DNA of 15,584 bases. Source: JAFDWI01 sp964544305 (GTDB taxonomy: Bacteria > Actinomycetota > Acidimicrobiia > Acidimicrobiales > Iamiaceae). The translations under genes were made by a program, and so were the position numbers. The stretch lies in contig CAZJAZ010000056.1 of the NCBI GenBank assembly GCA_964544305.1, forward strand, positions 1 to 15,584, in the 5' to 3' direction. Numbering within the stretch: position 1 is the first letter of the stretch; the number at the start of each line of letters is the position of its first letter. Below are positions 7,135 through 13,922 of the stretch, one piece after another. Under the pieces are notes generated by a model. It made no database searches and had not been told where the DNA came from. It was given only the letters and a program-made list of their open reading frames with translations.

Positions 7135-7899
7135 ATGCGCATAGGCATACTTGCTCTCAGCATCGGCCTCGCCGTCACAAGTGTGGGATGTGGATCGTCG
7201 ACATCGACGCCGGCAACAAGATCACAGACAATCACAGTGGCAGCGGCCGCGTCACTCACCGAAACATTTACCGCATTGGGTAAAGAATTCGAGGCGGCAA
7301 ACCCAGGCACAAACGTCGATTTCAACTTTGGGTCGTCGGCGGTCCTTGAACAACAAATCGATCACGGGGCACCCGCCGATGTGTTCGCGTCGGCGAGCAC
7401 CAAGGTAATGGACCGTGCCGTGCAAGCGAACAGTGTGGTCGCCCCCAGACTCTTTGCGGCGAACACGCTTGCGTTGGTCGTCAAACCTGGTAATCCCCTC
7501 GGTATTGCGTCGCTGGCTGACTTGAAAAAGGCTGACGTTGTGGCCTTGTGTGCGCTCGAAGCGCCGTGTGGAGCGACTGCCGACAAAGCGCTTAGAAAAG
7601 CAAAGGTGGCCTTAGCGACCGACAAGATCACACGGGGACAAGACGTCAAAGCGACATTACGTCAGGTCACCGCAGGCGACGCCGATGCGGCGGTTGTCTA
7701 TGTGACCGATGCGCGCACGGTGGGTTCACGCGGTACCGCCGTTTCGATTCCTCCAACGCAGAACGTGTCAACGGACTATCCCATCGCACTCGTGCGCACA
7801 ACAAAGCACCCGACAATTGCCCGCAGATGGATCGCATTTGTGCGTGGTCCAAAAGGGCAAAGTGCGCTGCGACACGCAGGATTTGTGATTCCGGATTGA
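7135..7899 (+). CDS. modA: Molybdate ABC transporter substrate-binding protein ModA
   Basis: This is a 254-residue exported protein. The N-terminus is a signal sequence (MRIGILALSIGLAVTSVGC) followed by a Ser/Thr linker, which suggests a lipoprotein attached through Cys19. The lipobox (SVGC) is not ideal. The mature part starts with the ModA signature ITVAAAASLTETFTALG, then FNFGSSAVLEQQIDHGAPADVFASAS and NTLALVVKPGNP. Late motifs ATLRQVTAGDADAAVVYVTDA and YPIALVRTTKHP complete the family pattern. The protein captures molybdate (or tungstate) outside the membrane for ModB and ModC. I start at ATG 7135 rather than further upstream because the signal peptide begins there. modB starts three bases after the stop. 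Confidence 0.93.
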   Translation: MRIGILALSIGLAVTSVGCGSSTSTPATRSQTITVAAAASLTETFTALGKEFEAANPGTNVDFNFGSSAVLEQQIDHGAPADVFASASTKVMDRAVQANSVVAPRLFAANTLALVVKPGNPLGIASLADLKKADVVALCALEAPCGATADKALRKAKVALATDKITRGQDVKATLRQVTAGDADAAVVYVTDARTVGSRGTAVSIPPTQNVSTDYPIALVRTTKHPTIARRWIAFVRGPKGQSALRHAGFVIPD

Positions 7900-7902
7900 T
7901 TG

Positions 7903-8709
7903 ATGGCGGCTCGAAAGCGTCGGCATTCGTTGTGGGTCGTCGTTGTTGCAGGCATCGCAATCGCGGCCATCCTGGTCCCTTTTGCCGGGCTTTTGTATGC
8001 CGCGCCGTGGTCAACGCTGCGACACCAACTCTCCACACCGGTCGCACGCGATGCGCTCATGTTGTCACTGGGTTGTTCGGCCGCCGCGACCGCGTTGTCA
8101 ATCGTGTTCGGATTGCCTCTCGCGTGGATTCTTGGCCGCCACAACTTTCGGGGCCGCAACATCATCCAAACAATTGTGACCGTACCCATGGTGATGCCCC
8201 CGGTTGTGGCAGGCGTTGCACTACTCGGAGCGTTCAGTCGTGACGGGCTCGTTGGTCGCCCGCTCTTTCACGTCTTCGGTATCCAACTGACTTACCGCGC
8301 AGCGGGAGTCGTGATTGCAGAAAGCTTTGTGGCGATGCCGTTCTTGATCATCACGATGGCCGGTGCGTTCGCGTCGATGAACCCTCGTTTTGAAGAGGTC
8401 GCAGAGGACCTTGGCGCCCCGCGGTGGCGGGTTGCCCGAGTGGTGATCCTTCCGGCGGTTGCGCCCGCATTGATAGCGGGCATTGCGCTCACATGGGCGC
8501 GCGCCCTCGGCGAATTCGGTGCCACACTGACCTTTGCGGGCAACATTCAGGGCCGCACGCAAACGTTGCCCCTTGCGATCGAACTCGCATTGCAAGACGA
8601 TCCGGGCGTCGCGGTTGCGTTGTCGCTGGTGCTCTTAGCGGTATCGATTGTGATTCTGTTTGCGTTGCGAAGCCGTTGGTTGGGCACGCTCACCGGGTGG
8701 CATACATGA
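7903..8709 (+). CDS. modB: Molybdate ABC transporter permease ModB
   Basis: The 268-residue inner-membrane permease has hydrophobic helices near residues 10-33, 52-78, 88-110, 130-155, 180-205 and 232-255. The transporter coupling loop is EEVAEDLGAPRWRVARVVILP. The ModB signature EFGATLTFAGNIQGRTQTLP is present at about 203-222. It forms the channel for molybdate delivered by ModA, driven by ModC. The start is ATG 7903, three bases after the modA stop; a TTG at 7900 in the same frame is an alternative. The stop overlaps the modC start as ATGA. Confidence 0.94.
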   Translation: MAARKRRHSLWVVVVAGIAIAAILVPFAGLLYAAPWSTLRHQLSTPVARDALMLSLGCSAAATALSIVFGLPLAWILGRHNFRGRNIIQTIVTVPMVMPPVVAGVALLGAFSRDGLVGRPLFHVFGIQLTYRAAGVVIAESFVAMPFLIITMAGAFASMNPRFEEVAEDLGAPRWRVARVVILPAVAPALIAGIALTWARALGEFGATLTFAGNIQGRTQTLPLAIELALQDDPGVAVALSLVLLAVSIVILFALRSRWLGTLTGWHT

Positions 8710-9434
8710 GCCTTGACGCACGCATCGACGTGCAACTTGGCACCTTAGATCTCAACGCGTCGTTGCAGGTTGCTGAAGGGGAGGTCGTGGCGATCCTTGG
8801 CCCAAACGGTGCAGGCAAGACCACACTGTTGCGCACGTTGGCCGGATTCATTCCTCTTGACTCGGGACGCATCACGATCGGCGATCAAGTCGTGGACGAT
8901 CCTGGCGCCGACGTGTATGTGCCGCCGCGTGTGCGGCCGTCGGGCATGATTCACCAAGACGTCGCGCTCTTTCCCACAATGTCGATCGTCGACAATGTGG
9001 CATTTGGATTGCGCTGCGCAAAGACGCCCAAGGCGCAAGCGCAACGCATCGCAATGCAGTGGCTCGAACGTGTCGGACTGGCGAATCGAGCAGCCGATCG
9101 GCCCGCCAAACTGTCAGGCGGCCAAGCTCAACTCGTAGCCATTGCGCGCACATTAGCCACAGGTGTGAACGTTGTGCTCTTGGATGAGCCGTTAGCCGCA
9201 CTCGATGTGCAGCACCGGGCTGCGATGCGCGAGCACGTGCGCGAGGTGCTCGATGGCGCGGCAGCTGTGTTGGTGACCCACGACATTGATGATGCGAGGG
9301 CCTTGGCCGACCGAATCATGTTCCTTGAAGAAGGCCAAGTCACACAACAAGGGACGATCGATGAAGTCATAGCGAACCCGACAACCACCTTTGTTCATGC
9401 GACAATGAATCATGGCCGAACTCACCCATCTTGA
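8706..9434 (+). CDS. modC: Molybdate ABC transporter ATP-binding protein ModC, short form
   Basis: This 242-residue ATPase has Walker A GPNGAGKTT (32-40), a Q-loop near HQDVALFP (83-90), signature LSGGQAQLVAIAR (136-148), Walker B VVLLDEP (156-162) and the switch histidine in LVTHD (189-193). The start is the ATG at 8706, in a 4-base overlap with modB. Longer in-frame extensions upstream are only modB read in another frame. E. coli ModC is about 350 residues and carries a C-terminal Mop/TOBE molybdate-binding domain. This protein stops soon after the ATPase domain, so that domain and any molybdate sensing through it are absent. The substrate is inferred from modA and modB next door. The 3' end overlaps moaC by 23 bases. 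Confidence 0.92.
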   Translation: MSLDARIDVQLGTLDLNASLQVAEGEVVAILGPNGAGKTTLLRTLAGFIPLDSGRITIGDQVVDDPGADVYVPPRVRPSGMIHQDVALFPTMSIVDNVAFGLRCAKTPKAQAQRIAMQWLERVGLANRAADRPAKLSGGQAQLVAIARTLATGVNVVLLDEPLAALDVQHRAAMREHVREVLDGAAAVLVTHDIDDARALADRIMFLEEGQVTQQGTIDEVIANPTTTFVHATMNHGRTHPS

Positions 9435-9945
9435 CGAGCGCGGCCATGCGCGCATGGTAGACGTGACCGCGAAGCCGTGGACGAGACGCGTGGCCGTTGC
9501 CAGGGGTCGCGTTGCGACAACGGCGAACCTGACCGACGTGTTCGCCGCGACGGCCGCGGGACTTGACCCACTTTGTGCTGCCCGAGAGGCGGGAGTGAGT
9601 GCGGCAAAACGTGCGTGGGATCTCATCCCGCTGTGTCACCCGATTCAACTCATCGACGTTGACGTCGTTCTCGCATTGGACGAAAACGACATTCGCATTG
9701 AAGCAACGACGGTTGTTGTGGCCCCGACCGGTGTTGAGATGGAAGCATTGAGCGCGGTGATGTTTGCAGGATTGTCGCTCGTGCAGTTCCTCAAGCGTGT
9801 TGACCCACAAGCGTGTGTCACTGATGTGGGGCTGTGGTCGAAAACTGGTGGCAAGTCGGGTGACTGGGAGCGTGGCCGGCGACTCAGTGCGCGGGCTGTT
9901 CCCCAGCCGCCAACGCCAGCGCGTGACCAAGCACATCATGAATAG
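9412..9945 (+). CDS. moaC: MoaC-like cyclic pyranopterin monophosphate synthase, atypical active site
   Basis: The 177-residue protein matches MoaC along its length: LTHLDERGHARMVDVTAK at the start, SAAKRAWDLIPLCHP (63-77), TGVEMEALSA (106-115) and KTGGKSGDW (144-152). MoaC converts the MoaA product to cPMP, the first stable molybdopterin precursor. Against E. coli MoaC (recalled from memory), His77, Glu112, Glu114, Lys131 and Lys147 have equivalents here at 76, 109, 111, 128 and 144. Lys51 (motif KGDV) aligns with Gly50 in GLDPL, and Asp128 aligns with Gln125 in QFLK. The ATG lies inside modC (23-base overlap, other frame), so it is the fourth gene of the mod unit. The family is certain; full activity is open to question. 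Confidence 0.9.
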   Translation: MAELTHLDERGHARMVDVTAKPWTRRVAVARGRVATTANLTDVFAATAAGLDPLCAAREAGVSAAKRAWDLIPLCHPIQLIDVDVVLALDENDIRIEATTVVVAPTGVEMEALSAVMFAGLSLVQFLKRVDPQACVTDVGLWSKTGGKSGDWERGRRLSARAVPQPPTPARDQAHHE

Positions 9946-10354
9946 CGTCGAATGATTCGACCGCACCTTTTGTTGACCCGGGGGTGTTCACAATCAGACA
10001 CGCACCGCGGAGTCCGGCCACGCCACGAGATAAGCGCCCGAGCGGATTGACCGCTCGCATGGCTTCGGCGAGGCCGGGTGCTGCACGGTCAATCACCGAT
10101 TGCGTGGCTTCCGGGGTGCGATCTCGTGGTGCGAAGCCAGTACCCCCCGTGGTGATCACGAGGCCGACAAAGCCTTCTGCCATTTCAATCAAGGTGGCAG
10201 CAATCGCGTCGGTATCATCGGCAACCACCCGGGTTTCTGCAACGGTGAAGCCTGCACGTCCAAGCGCTTCAACGAGCGCGGGGCCGGAACGATCCGTGTT
10301 TGAACCTGCGGCTACCGAATCAGACACGGTGAGAACTTTGGCGACGAGATTCAC
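9884..10354 (-). CDS. mog: MoaB/MogA-family molybdopterin adenylyltransferase
   Basis: With GTG 10354 as start the product is 156 residues, the normal size. The sequence starts with AKVLTVSDSVAAGSNTDRSGPAL (about 5-27). The molybdopterin-binding motif TTGGTGFAPRDRTPEAT lies at 68-84, including Asp78. LGRLSRGVAGLRGACLIVNTPGSTKG follows, as expected for the family. The likely reaction is adenylation of molybdopterin before MoeA inserts molybdenum. The frame is open upstream to 10498, but that part runs through the divergent vapB start and has no family similarity, so I reject it. The gene is opposite to the rest of the cluster, and its last 62 bases overlap the 3' end of moaC. moaB and mogA cannot be told apart firmly here. 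Confidence 0.88.
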   Translation of the reverse strand: MNLVAKVLTVSDSVAAGSNTDRSGPALVEALGRAGFTVAETRVVADDTDAIAATLIEMAEGFVGLVITTGGTGFAPRDRTPEATQSVIDRAAPGLAEAMRAVNPLGRLSRGVAGLRGACLIVNTPGSTKGAVESFDAIHDVLGHALALAAGEQPAH

Positions 10355-10404
10355 AAGGTGCTGATCGTATCGGAGACCACACGGCGGCAACACGAAAGCG
10401 AGAT

Positions 10405-10410
10405 GATAAT
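10405..10410 (+). promoter_or_regulatory. Proposed -10 hexamer for vapBC
   Basis: GATAAT lies eight bases before the vapB ATG at 10419; the overlapping TAATGT (10407-10412) would be six bases away. No Shine-Dalgarno is present, so a leaderless mRNA is likely. On the other strand TACGAT lies nine bases before the moaB/mog GTG. The 64-bp gap 10355-10418 would therefore hold both divergent promoters. Confidence 0.4.
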
Positions 10411-10418
10411 GTGCGTTT

Positions 10419-10664
10419 ATGCGCACCACAATCGACTTGCCAGATGATTTACTCCGCGCACTCAAAGTGCAAGCCGCGACAAGAGGGGAAAGTCTCAAAG
10501 ACGTTGTGACCCGTGCGGTGTCTCGTGAAATTGCGAGAAATCAGGCCGAGCGCCGCCGAGTTGCGTTGCCACTTGTCGCGTTAAACGCGTCACCGAGCGC
10601 GACCGTCACAGCCGAAGACATTGCAGGAGCGCTTGATGACGATGACGCCAGGTACGCCCGGTGA
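10419..10664 (+). CDS. vapB: VapB-like ribbon-helix-helix antitoxin
   Basis: The 81-residue protein starts directly with a ribbon-helix-helix, MRTTIDLPDDLLRALKVQAATRGESLKDVVTRAV (about 1-34). That domain would bind the operator of its own operon. A charged arm and an acidic C-terminus (EDIAGALDDDDARYAR) follow, and in VapB proteins this part wraps around the toxin. The TGA stop overlaps the GTG start of the PIN-domain gene by four bases (GTGA), the usual toxin-antitoxin layout. It lies inside the molybdenum-cofactor cluster, between moaB/mog and moaE, and has no evident link to that pathway. Confidence 0.88.
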   Translation: MRTTIDLPDDLLRALKVQAATRGESLKDVVTRAVSREIARNQAERRRVALPLVALNASPSATVTAEDIAGALDDDDARYAR

Positions 10665-11074
10665 TCCTTCTTGATGTCGGCGTTTGGCTTGCTGCGGTGT
10701 GGGGACGGCATCGCGCGCATCCAGCGGTACGCGAGTGGTTCGACGCGCAAGAACACGACCTTGCTTTTTGTCGAGTAACACAGATGAGTCTGTTACGCCT
10801 GCTCACAAACCGAACCATCATGGGCCGCGACGTTGTGACTCGCGCGGACGCCTGGTCGATATACGACCGACTCTGCGGCGATGATCGGGTTGTCAATCTT
10901 GACGAACCAGCACAACTTGAATCGCTGTGGCGGTCATTGACCGCCCGAGAAGATTCCAGCCACAAGCTGTGGACTGATGACTACCTTGGGGCATTTGCCC
11001 GAGCAGGCAACCTCAACCTGGTCACGCTTGACCGACCGTTTGCCCAACGTCACGATGCCACGCTGATCATCTGA
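10661..11074 (+). CDS. vapC: VapC-like PIN-domain ribonuclease toxin
   Basis: The 137-residue protein is a PIN domain of the mycobacterial-type VapC subgroup. It starts ILLDVGVWLAAVW with the first acidic residue Asp5. The middle motif FCRVTQMSLLRLLTNRTIMG (36-55) has Gln41 where many PIN domains have the second acidic residue; as I recall, Gln is common in this subgroup. The end has KLWTDDYLGAFA (102-113, Asp106 and Asp107) and LVTLDRPF (120-127, Asp124). Such toxins cut RNA in a metal-dependent way and are held inactive by VapB. Start is GTG 10661, overlapping the vapB stop. A 26-base gap separates it from moaE. Confidence 0.88.
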   Translation: MILLDVGVWLAAVWGRHRAHPAVREWFDAQEHDLAFCRVTQMSLLRLLTNRTIMGRDVVTRADAWSIYDRLCGDDRVVNLDEPAQLESLWRSLTAREDSSHKLWTDDYLGAFARAGNLNLVTLDRPFAQRHDATLII

Positions 11075-11087
11075 CCCGGTGAGTCCC

Positions 11088-11093
11088 TAGGCT
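11088..11093 (+). promoter_or_regulatory. Proposed -10 hexamer for leaderless moaE-moeA-moaA-moaD transcript
   Basis: TAGGCT lies seven bases before the moaE GTG at 11101, the same spacing as at modA. There is no Shine-Dalgarno and no convincing -35. It would give moaE-moeA-moaA-moaD their own promoter, separate from vapBC. Confidence 0.4.
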
Positions 11094-11100
11094 GAAGCGC

Positions 11101-11589
11101 GTGAACGTCGATGCAACAACACAGGTGAGCATCACCGAAGACCCAATCGACGTTGACGCGTTACGCCGTTGGGTAACCGTGCCCGGAGTGGGTGCCGTTG
11201 ATCTGTTTTGTGGGACGGTACGTGATCACGCCCCGGGAAGGACGGGGATCTCGCGCCTTGACTACGAAGCGCACCCGACCGAGGCTGAACCTCGCCTGGC
11301 CCGCGTTGCGCAACAGGCTCAACGGCGTTGGCCAGTCATTGCCCGCATCGCCCTTGTCCACCGGATCGGCTCACTTCGCGTTGGCGATGTCGCGGTTGTG
11401 GTTGCGGTGTCAACACCGCATCGCCCTGAAGCATTCGCCGCAACGCAATGGTGCATCGATGCGCTCAAAGCAACCGTGCCGATTTGGAAATACGAAGTGT
11501 GGGATGGTGGCGAAGGTTGGGGTACGTGTGCCCATGACATTGTCGAAATTGACGGCTGGGACGAAACACTCGTACCGGTATCCCAATGA
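11101..11589 (+). CDS. moaE: Molybdopterin synthase catalytic subunit MoaE
   Basis: The 162-residue protein has the MoaE landmarks in order: AVDLFCGTVRDHAPGRTG (32-49, with Arg41), LDYEAHP (53-59), HRIGSLRVGD (87-96), TPHRPEAFAATQWCIDALK (105-123) and VPIWKYE (126-132). Lys123 and Lys130 match the two lysines important in the E. coli active site. MoaE takes sulfur from thiocarboxylated MoaD to turn cPMP into molybdopterin dithiolene. Start is GTG 11101, just after the proposed -10 element. An ATG further on would remove N-terminal residues without gaining a ribosome site. The stop overlaps the moeA ATG as ATGA. Confidence 0.93.
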   Translation: MNVDATTQVSITEDPIDVDALRRWVTVPGVGAVDLFCGTVRDHAPGRTGISRLDYEAHPTEAEPRLARVAQQAQRRWPVIARIALVHRIGSLRVGDVAVVVAVSTPHRPEAFAATQWCIDALKATVPIWKYEVWDGGEGWGTCAHDIVEIDGWDETLVPVSQ

Positions 11590-12857
11590 CGATGGAACGC
11601 CCCGGCAAATGGATGCCCGTTGGCGACGCCCGTGCGACGCTCGTTGGATCGATTGACCCGCTTGCGTCGCGTCAAATGCACATTGGCGACGCGCTTGGAC
11701 TCGTACTCACCGAACCGGTCATTGCTCCCGTGTCGGTGCCACGTTTTGCGGCGTCCGCCATGGACGGGTACGCGTTGCGATCACACGATACGTCCCGCGC
11801 ACCAGTGACCTTGTCGGTCGTGGGAGATGCACGGGCGGGAGTACCCGCGCATGTCACCGTTGCGCCTGGTCAAGCGGTGGCAATTGCGACCGGGGCCGCG
11901 TTGCCCAATGGTGCCGACGCGGTCTGTCCGGTGGAATCCACCCAACTTCACGGCGACCAGGTTGTCATTGAACAGACCTGTGAGCCGGGTCGCTTTGTGC
12001 GACCAATCGGTGATGACATCGCTGCTGGTTCAACCGTGTTCGAGGCGGGAACCAGGATTCGTCCCGCACACATCGGTGTGCTCGCAAGCCTTGGCATCAG
12101 CGAGGTTTGCGTTACCCCACGGGCACGCGTCGGGGTGCTCGCCACGGGCGATGAACTCGTTGATGACGAGCGCGCACTGGGCCCGGGCCGCATCTTGGAT
12201 GCGAATCGTCCCGCGCTCCTTGCCGCCTGTCAGGCGGCAGGATTTGCGACCGTCGATCTTGGCATCGTGGGCGACGATCCTGGTGCGTTGCGTAACGCAC
12301 TCATTGATGCGGCAGCCCGCTGTGACGTAGTGCTGACCTCGGGTGGGGTGAGTGTCGGTGTGGCCGATCATCTCAAGGACGTGCTCGGCGAAATGTCGCC
12401 CGACACACGCACCTGGTGGGAGGTGCGGATCAAGCCGGGCAAGCCGTTCGGGTATGCACTGGTCGGCGACGCCCGTGTGCCGGTGCTGTGTTTGCCGGGT
12501 AATCCGGTTTCGGCACTTGTGGTGTTTGAGATCTTGGCCCGCCCTGCCATTGACAAACGAGCGGGCTTGATCACAGGTGTGCCCGAGTTGGCAGGCGAGC
12601 AAGCGGTTGCGGGCGACGATTTTTTTCGAGAGCCCGATGGCAAGATCCATTTTGTGCGTGCGGTTGTCCAAAAGGGCGGTGATGGAACGCTCGTTGCCCG
12701 GCCCGCAGGCCCGCAAGGATCCCATCAACTTCACGTGTTGGCCCAAGCGAATGCGTTGGCGGTCGTAGACGATGGCGACGGCGTGAAAGCCGGTGACAAG
12801 GTGTCATTCTTGCGTCTCGCCGGTGGCGAAGCGGCACATCGCGAGAGCACGCCATGA
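11586..12857 (+). CDS. moeA: Molybdopterin molybdenumtransferase MoeA
   Basis: The 423-residue protein shows the standard MoeA series: FAASAMDGYALRSHD (54-68, with Asp60), IATGAALPNGADAVCPVE, IGDDIAAGST, LATGDELVD, IVGDDPGAL, TSGGVSVGVADHLKDVL with GGVSVG at 253-258, and VPVLCLPGNPVSALVVFEILARPA. A C-terminal domain IV follows. Length is normal. MoeA uses molybdate to replace the adenylyl group of adenylated molybdopterin, giving active cofactor. It therefore works between the Mog-type enzyme and the ModABC importer encoded nearby. The start overlaps moaE, and the end overlaps moaA, by four bases each, so the three are one transcript. Confidence 0.95.
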   Translation: MTMERPGKWMPVGDARATLVGSIDPLASRQMHIGDALGLVLTEPVIAPVSVPRFAASAMDGYALRSHDTSRAPVTLSVVGDARAGVPAHVTVAPGQAVAIATGAALPNGADAVCPVESTQLHGDQVVIEQTCEPGRFVRPIGDDIAAGSTVFEAGTRIRPAHIGVLASLGISEVCVTPRARVGVLATGDELVDDERALGPGRILDANRPALLAACQAAGFATVDLGIVGDDPGALRNALIDAAARCDVVLTSGGVSVGVADHLKDVLGEMSPDTRTWWEVRIKPGKPFGYALVGDARVPVLCLPGNPVSALVVFEILARPAIDKRAGLITGVPELAGEQAVAGDDFFREPDGKIHFVRAVVQKGGDGTLVARPAGPQGSHQLHVLAQANALAVVDDGDGVKAGDKVSFLRLAGGEAAHRESTP

Positions 12858-13915
12858 CACAAATCACCGCGGTACCCGTGCACATTCGGGCCAAACCAAG
12901 CCATCGGTTTACGTCGGTCATGCCAGTATCTGGCCCGCTCATCGACGCCTATGGGCGCGTGCATACTGACTTGCGCTTGTCGGTCACCGACGAATGCAAC
13001 TTGCGTTGCGTGTACTGCCTGCCTGAAACCGGCGCTCGATTCGTGCCGCACACAAAACTGCTCACCGTTGATGAACTGGTGCGTGTTGCGCGCATCGCGC
13101 ATGACCTTGGGGTGACGTCGCTGCGCCTGACCGGTGGCGAGCCGCTCCTGCGCAAAGAGATTGTGTCGATTACCGAGCAGCTCGCTGCGATTGGTTTTGC
13201 CGACCTGTCACTCACCACCAATGGCATGCGACTTGCCAAACTCGCGCGACCCCTCGTTGATGCGGGTCTGCAGCGCATCAACGTGTCGTGTGATTCGCTG
13301 CGCGTGACACGTTTCGAGGCGATCCGGCGGCGTGGCGATCTTGCAACGGTGCTCCACGCCATGGACGAGGCTGAAGCGGCAGGGCTCGACCCGATCAAAG
13401 TCAATGTGGTGGTGATGCGCGGCGTCAATGACGATGAGATTGTCGACTTTGCAGGGTTCGCCCGACGGACCGGTCGCATCGTGCGCTTCATTGAGTTCAT
13501 GCCCCTTGATGCGGACGACGCCTGGGACCGAAGCCAGGTTGTGCCGGGTGAGGAGATCATTGCGACCATCAACGAAACATGGCCTCTTGTTGCGAAAGAC
13601 AGTGGTGATGATCCCGCACCGGCTGATCGGTTTGTTTTCGCCGATGGTGGCGGCGAAGTCGGGGTGATTACGAGTGTCACGAACGCGTTCTGTGGCACGT
13701 GTGATCGATTGCGTGTCACTGCTGACGGGGCGGTGCGAAACTGTCTGTTTGCGCGTGACGAATCATCGGTGCGTGATCTGATGCGAGATGGCGCAACCGA
13801 TGAACAGATTGCTGGACTGTTGCGTGAAGTGACGTGGGCGAAACTTCCTGGACACGGGATTGACGAGCCGGGTTTTCTTCGCCCGAAACGCTCAATGTCG
13901 ATGATCGGCGGGTAG
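12854..13915 (+). CDS. moaA: GTP 3',8-cyclase MoaA (radical SAM)
   Basis: The 353-residue protein binds the radical-SAM [4Fe-4S] cluster through Cys48, Cys52 and Cys55 (CNLRCVYC). It has the LTGGEPLLRKE motif. The second cluster, which holds GTP, is bound through Cys280, Cys283 and Cys297 in CGTCDRLRVTADGAVRNC. The C-terminus ends in Gly-Gly, which is required in this family. It rearranges GTP into the cyclic intermediate used by MoaC. The ATG at 12854 overlaps the moeA stop. It gives an N-terminus about 22 residues longer than the ATG at 12920 (MPVSGPLIDAYGRV), where family similarity begins, so the true start could be either. Confidence 0.95.
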   Translation: MTQITAVPVHIRAKPSHRFTSVMPVSGPLIDAYGRVHTDLRLSVTDECNLRCVYCLPETGARFVPHTKLLTVDELVRVARIAHDLGVTSLRLTGGEPLLRKEIVSITEQLAAIGFADLSLTTNGMRLAKLARPLVDAGLQRINVSCDSLRVTRFEAIRRRGDLATVLHAMDEAEAAGLDPIKVNVVVMRGVNDDEIVDFAGFARRTGRIVRFIEFMPLDADDAWDRSQVVPGEEIIATINETWPLVAKDSGDDPAPADRFVFADGGGEVGVITSVTNAFCGTCDRLRVTADGAVRNCLFARDESSVRDLMRDGATDEQIAGLLREVTWAKLPGHGIDEPGFLRPKRSMSMIGG

Positions 13916-13922
13916 CGACACA

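Noticed and set aside
10355..10498. N-terminal extension of moaB/mog to an ATG at 10498
   Set aside because: The extra 48 codons are antisense to the vapB start and have no family similarity. The MoaB fold begins at GTG 10354.
11075..11100. Moco riboswitch upstream of moaE or elsewhere in the cluster
   Set aside because: The gaps before modA (81 bp), moaE (26 bp) and moaD (7 bp) are too short for the structured RNA, and no complex pairing is visible.
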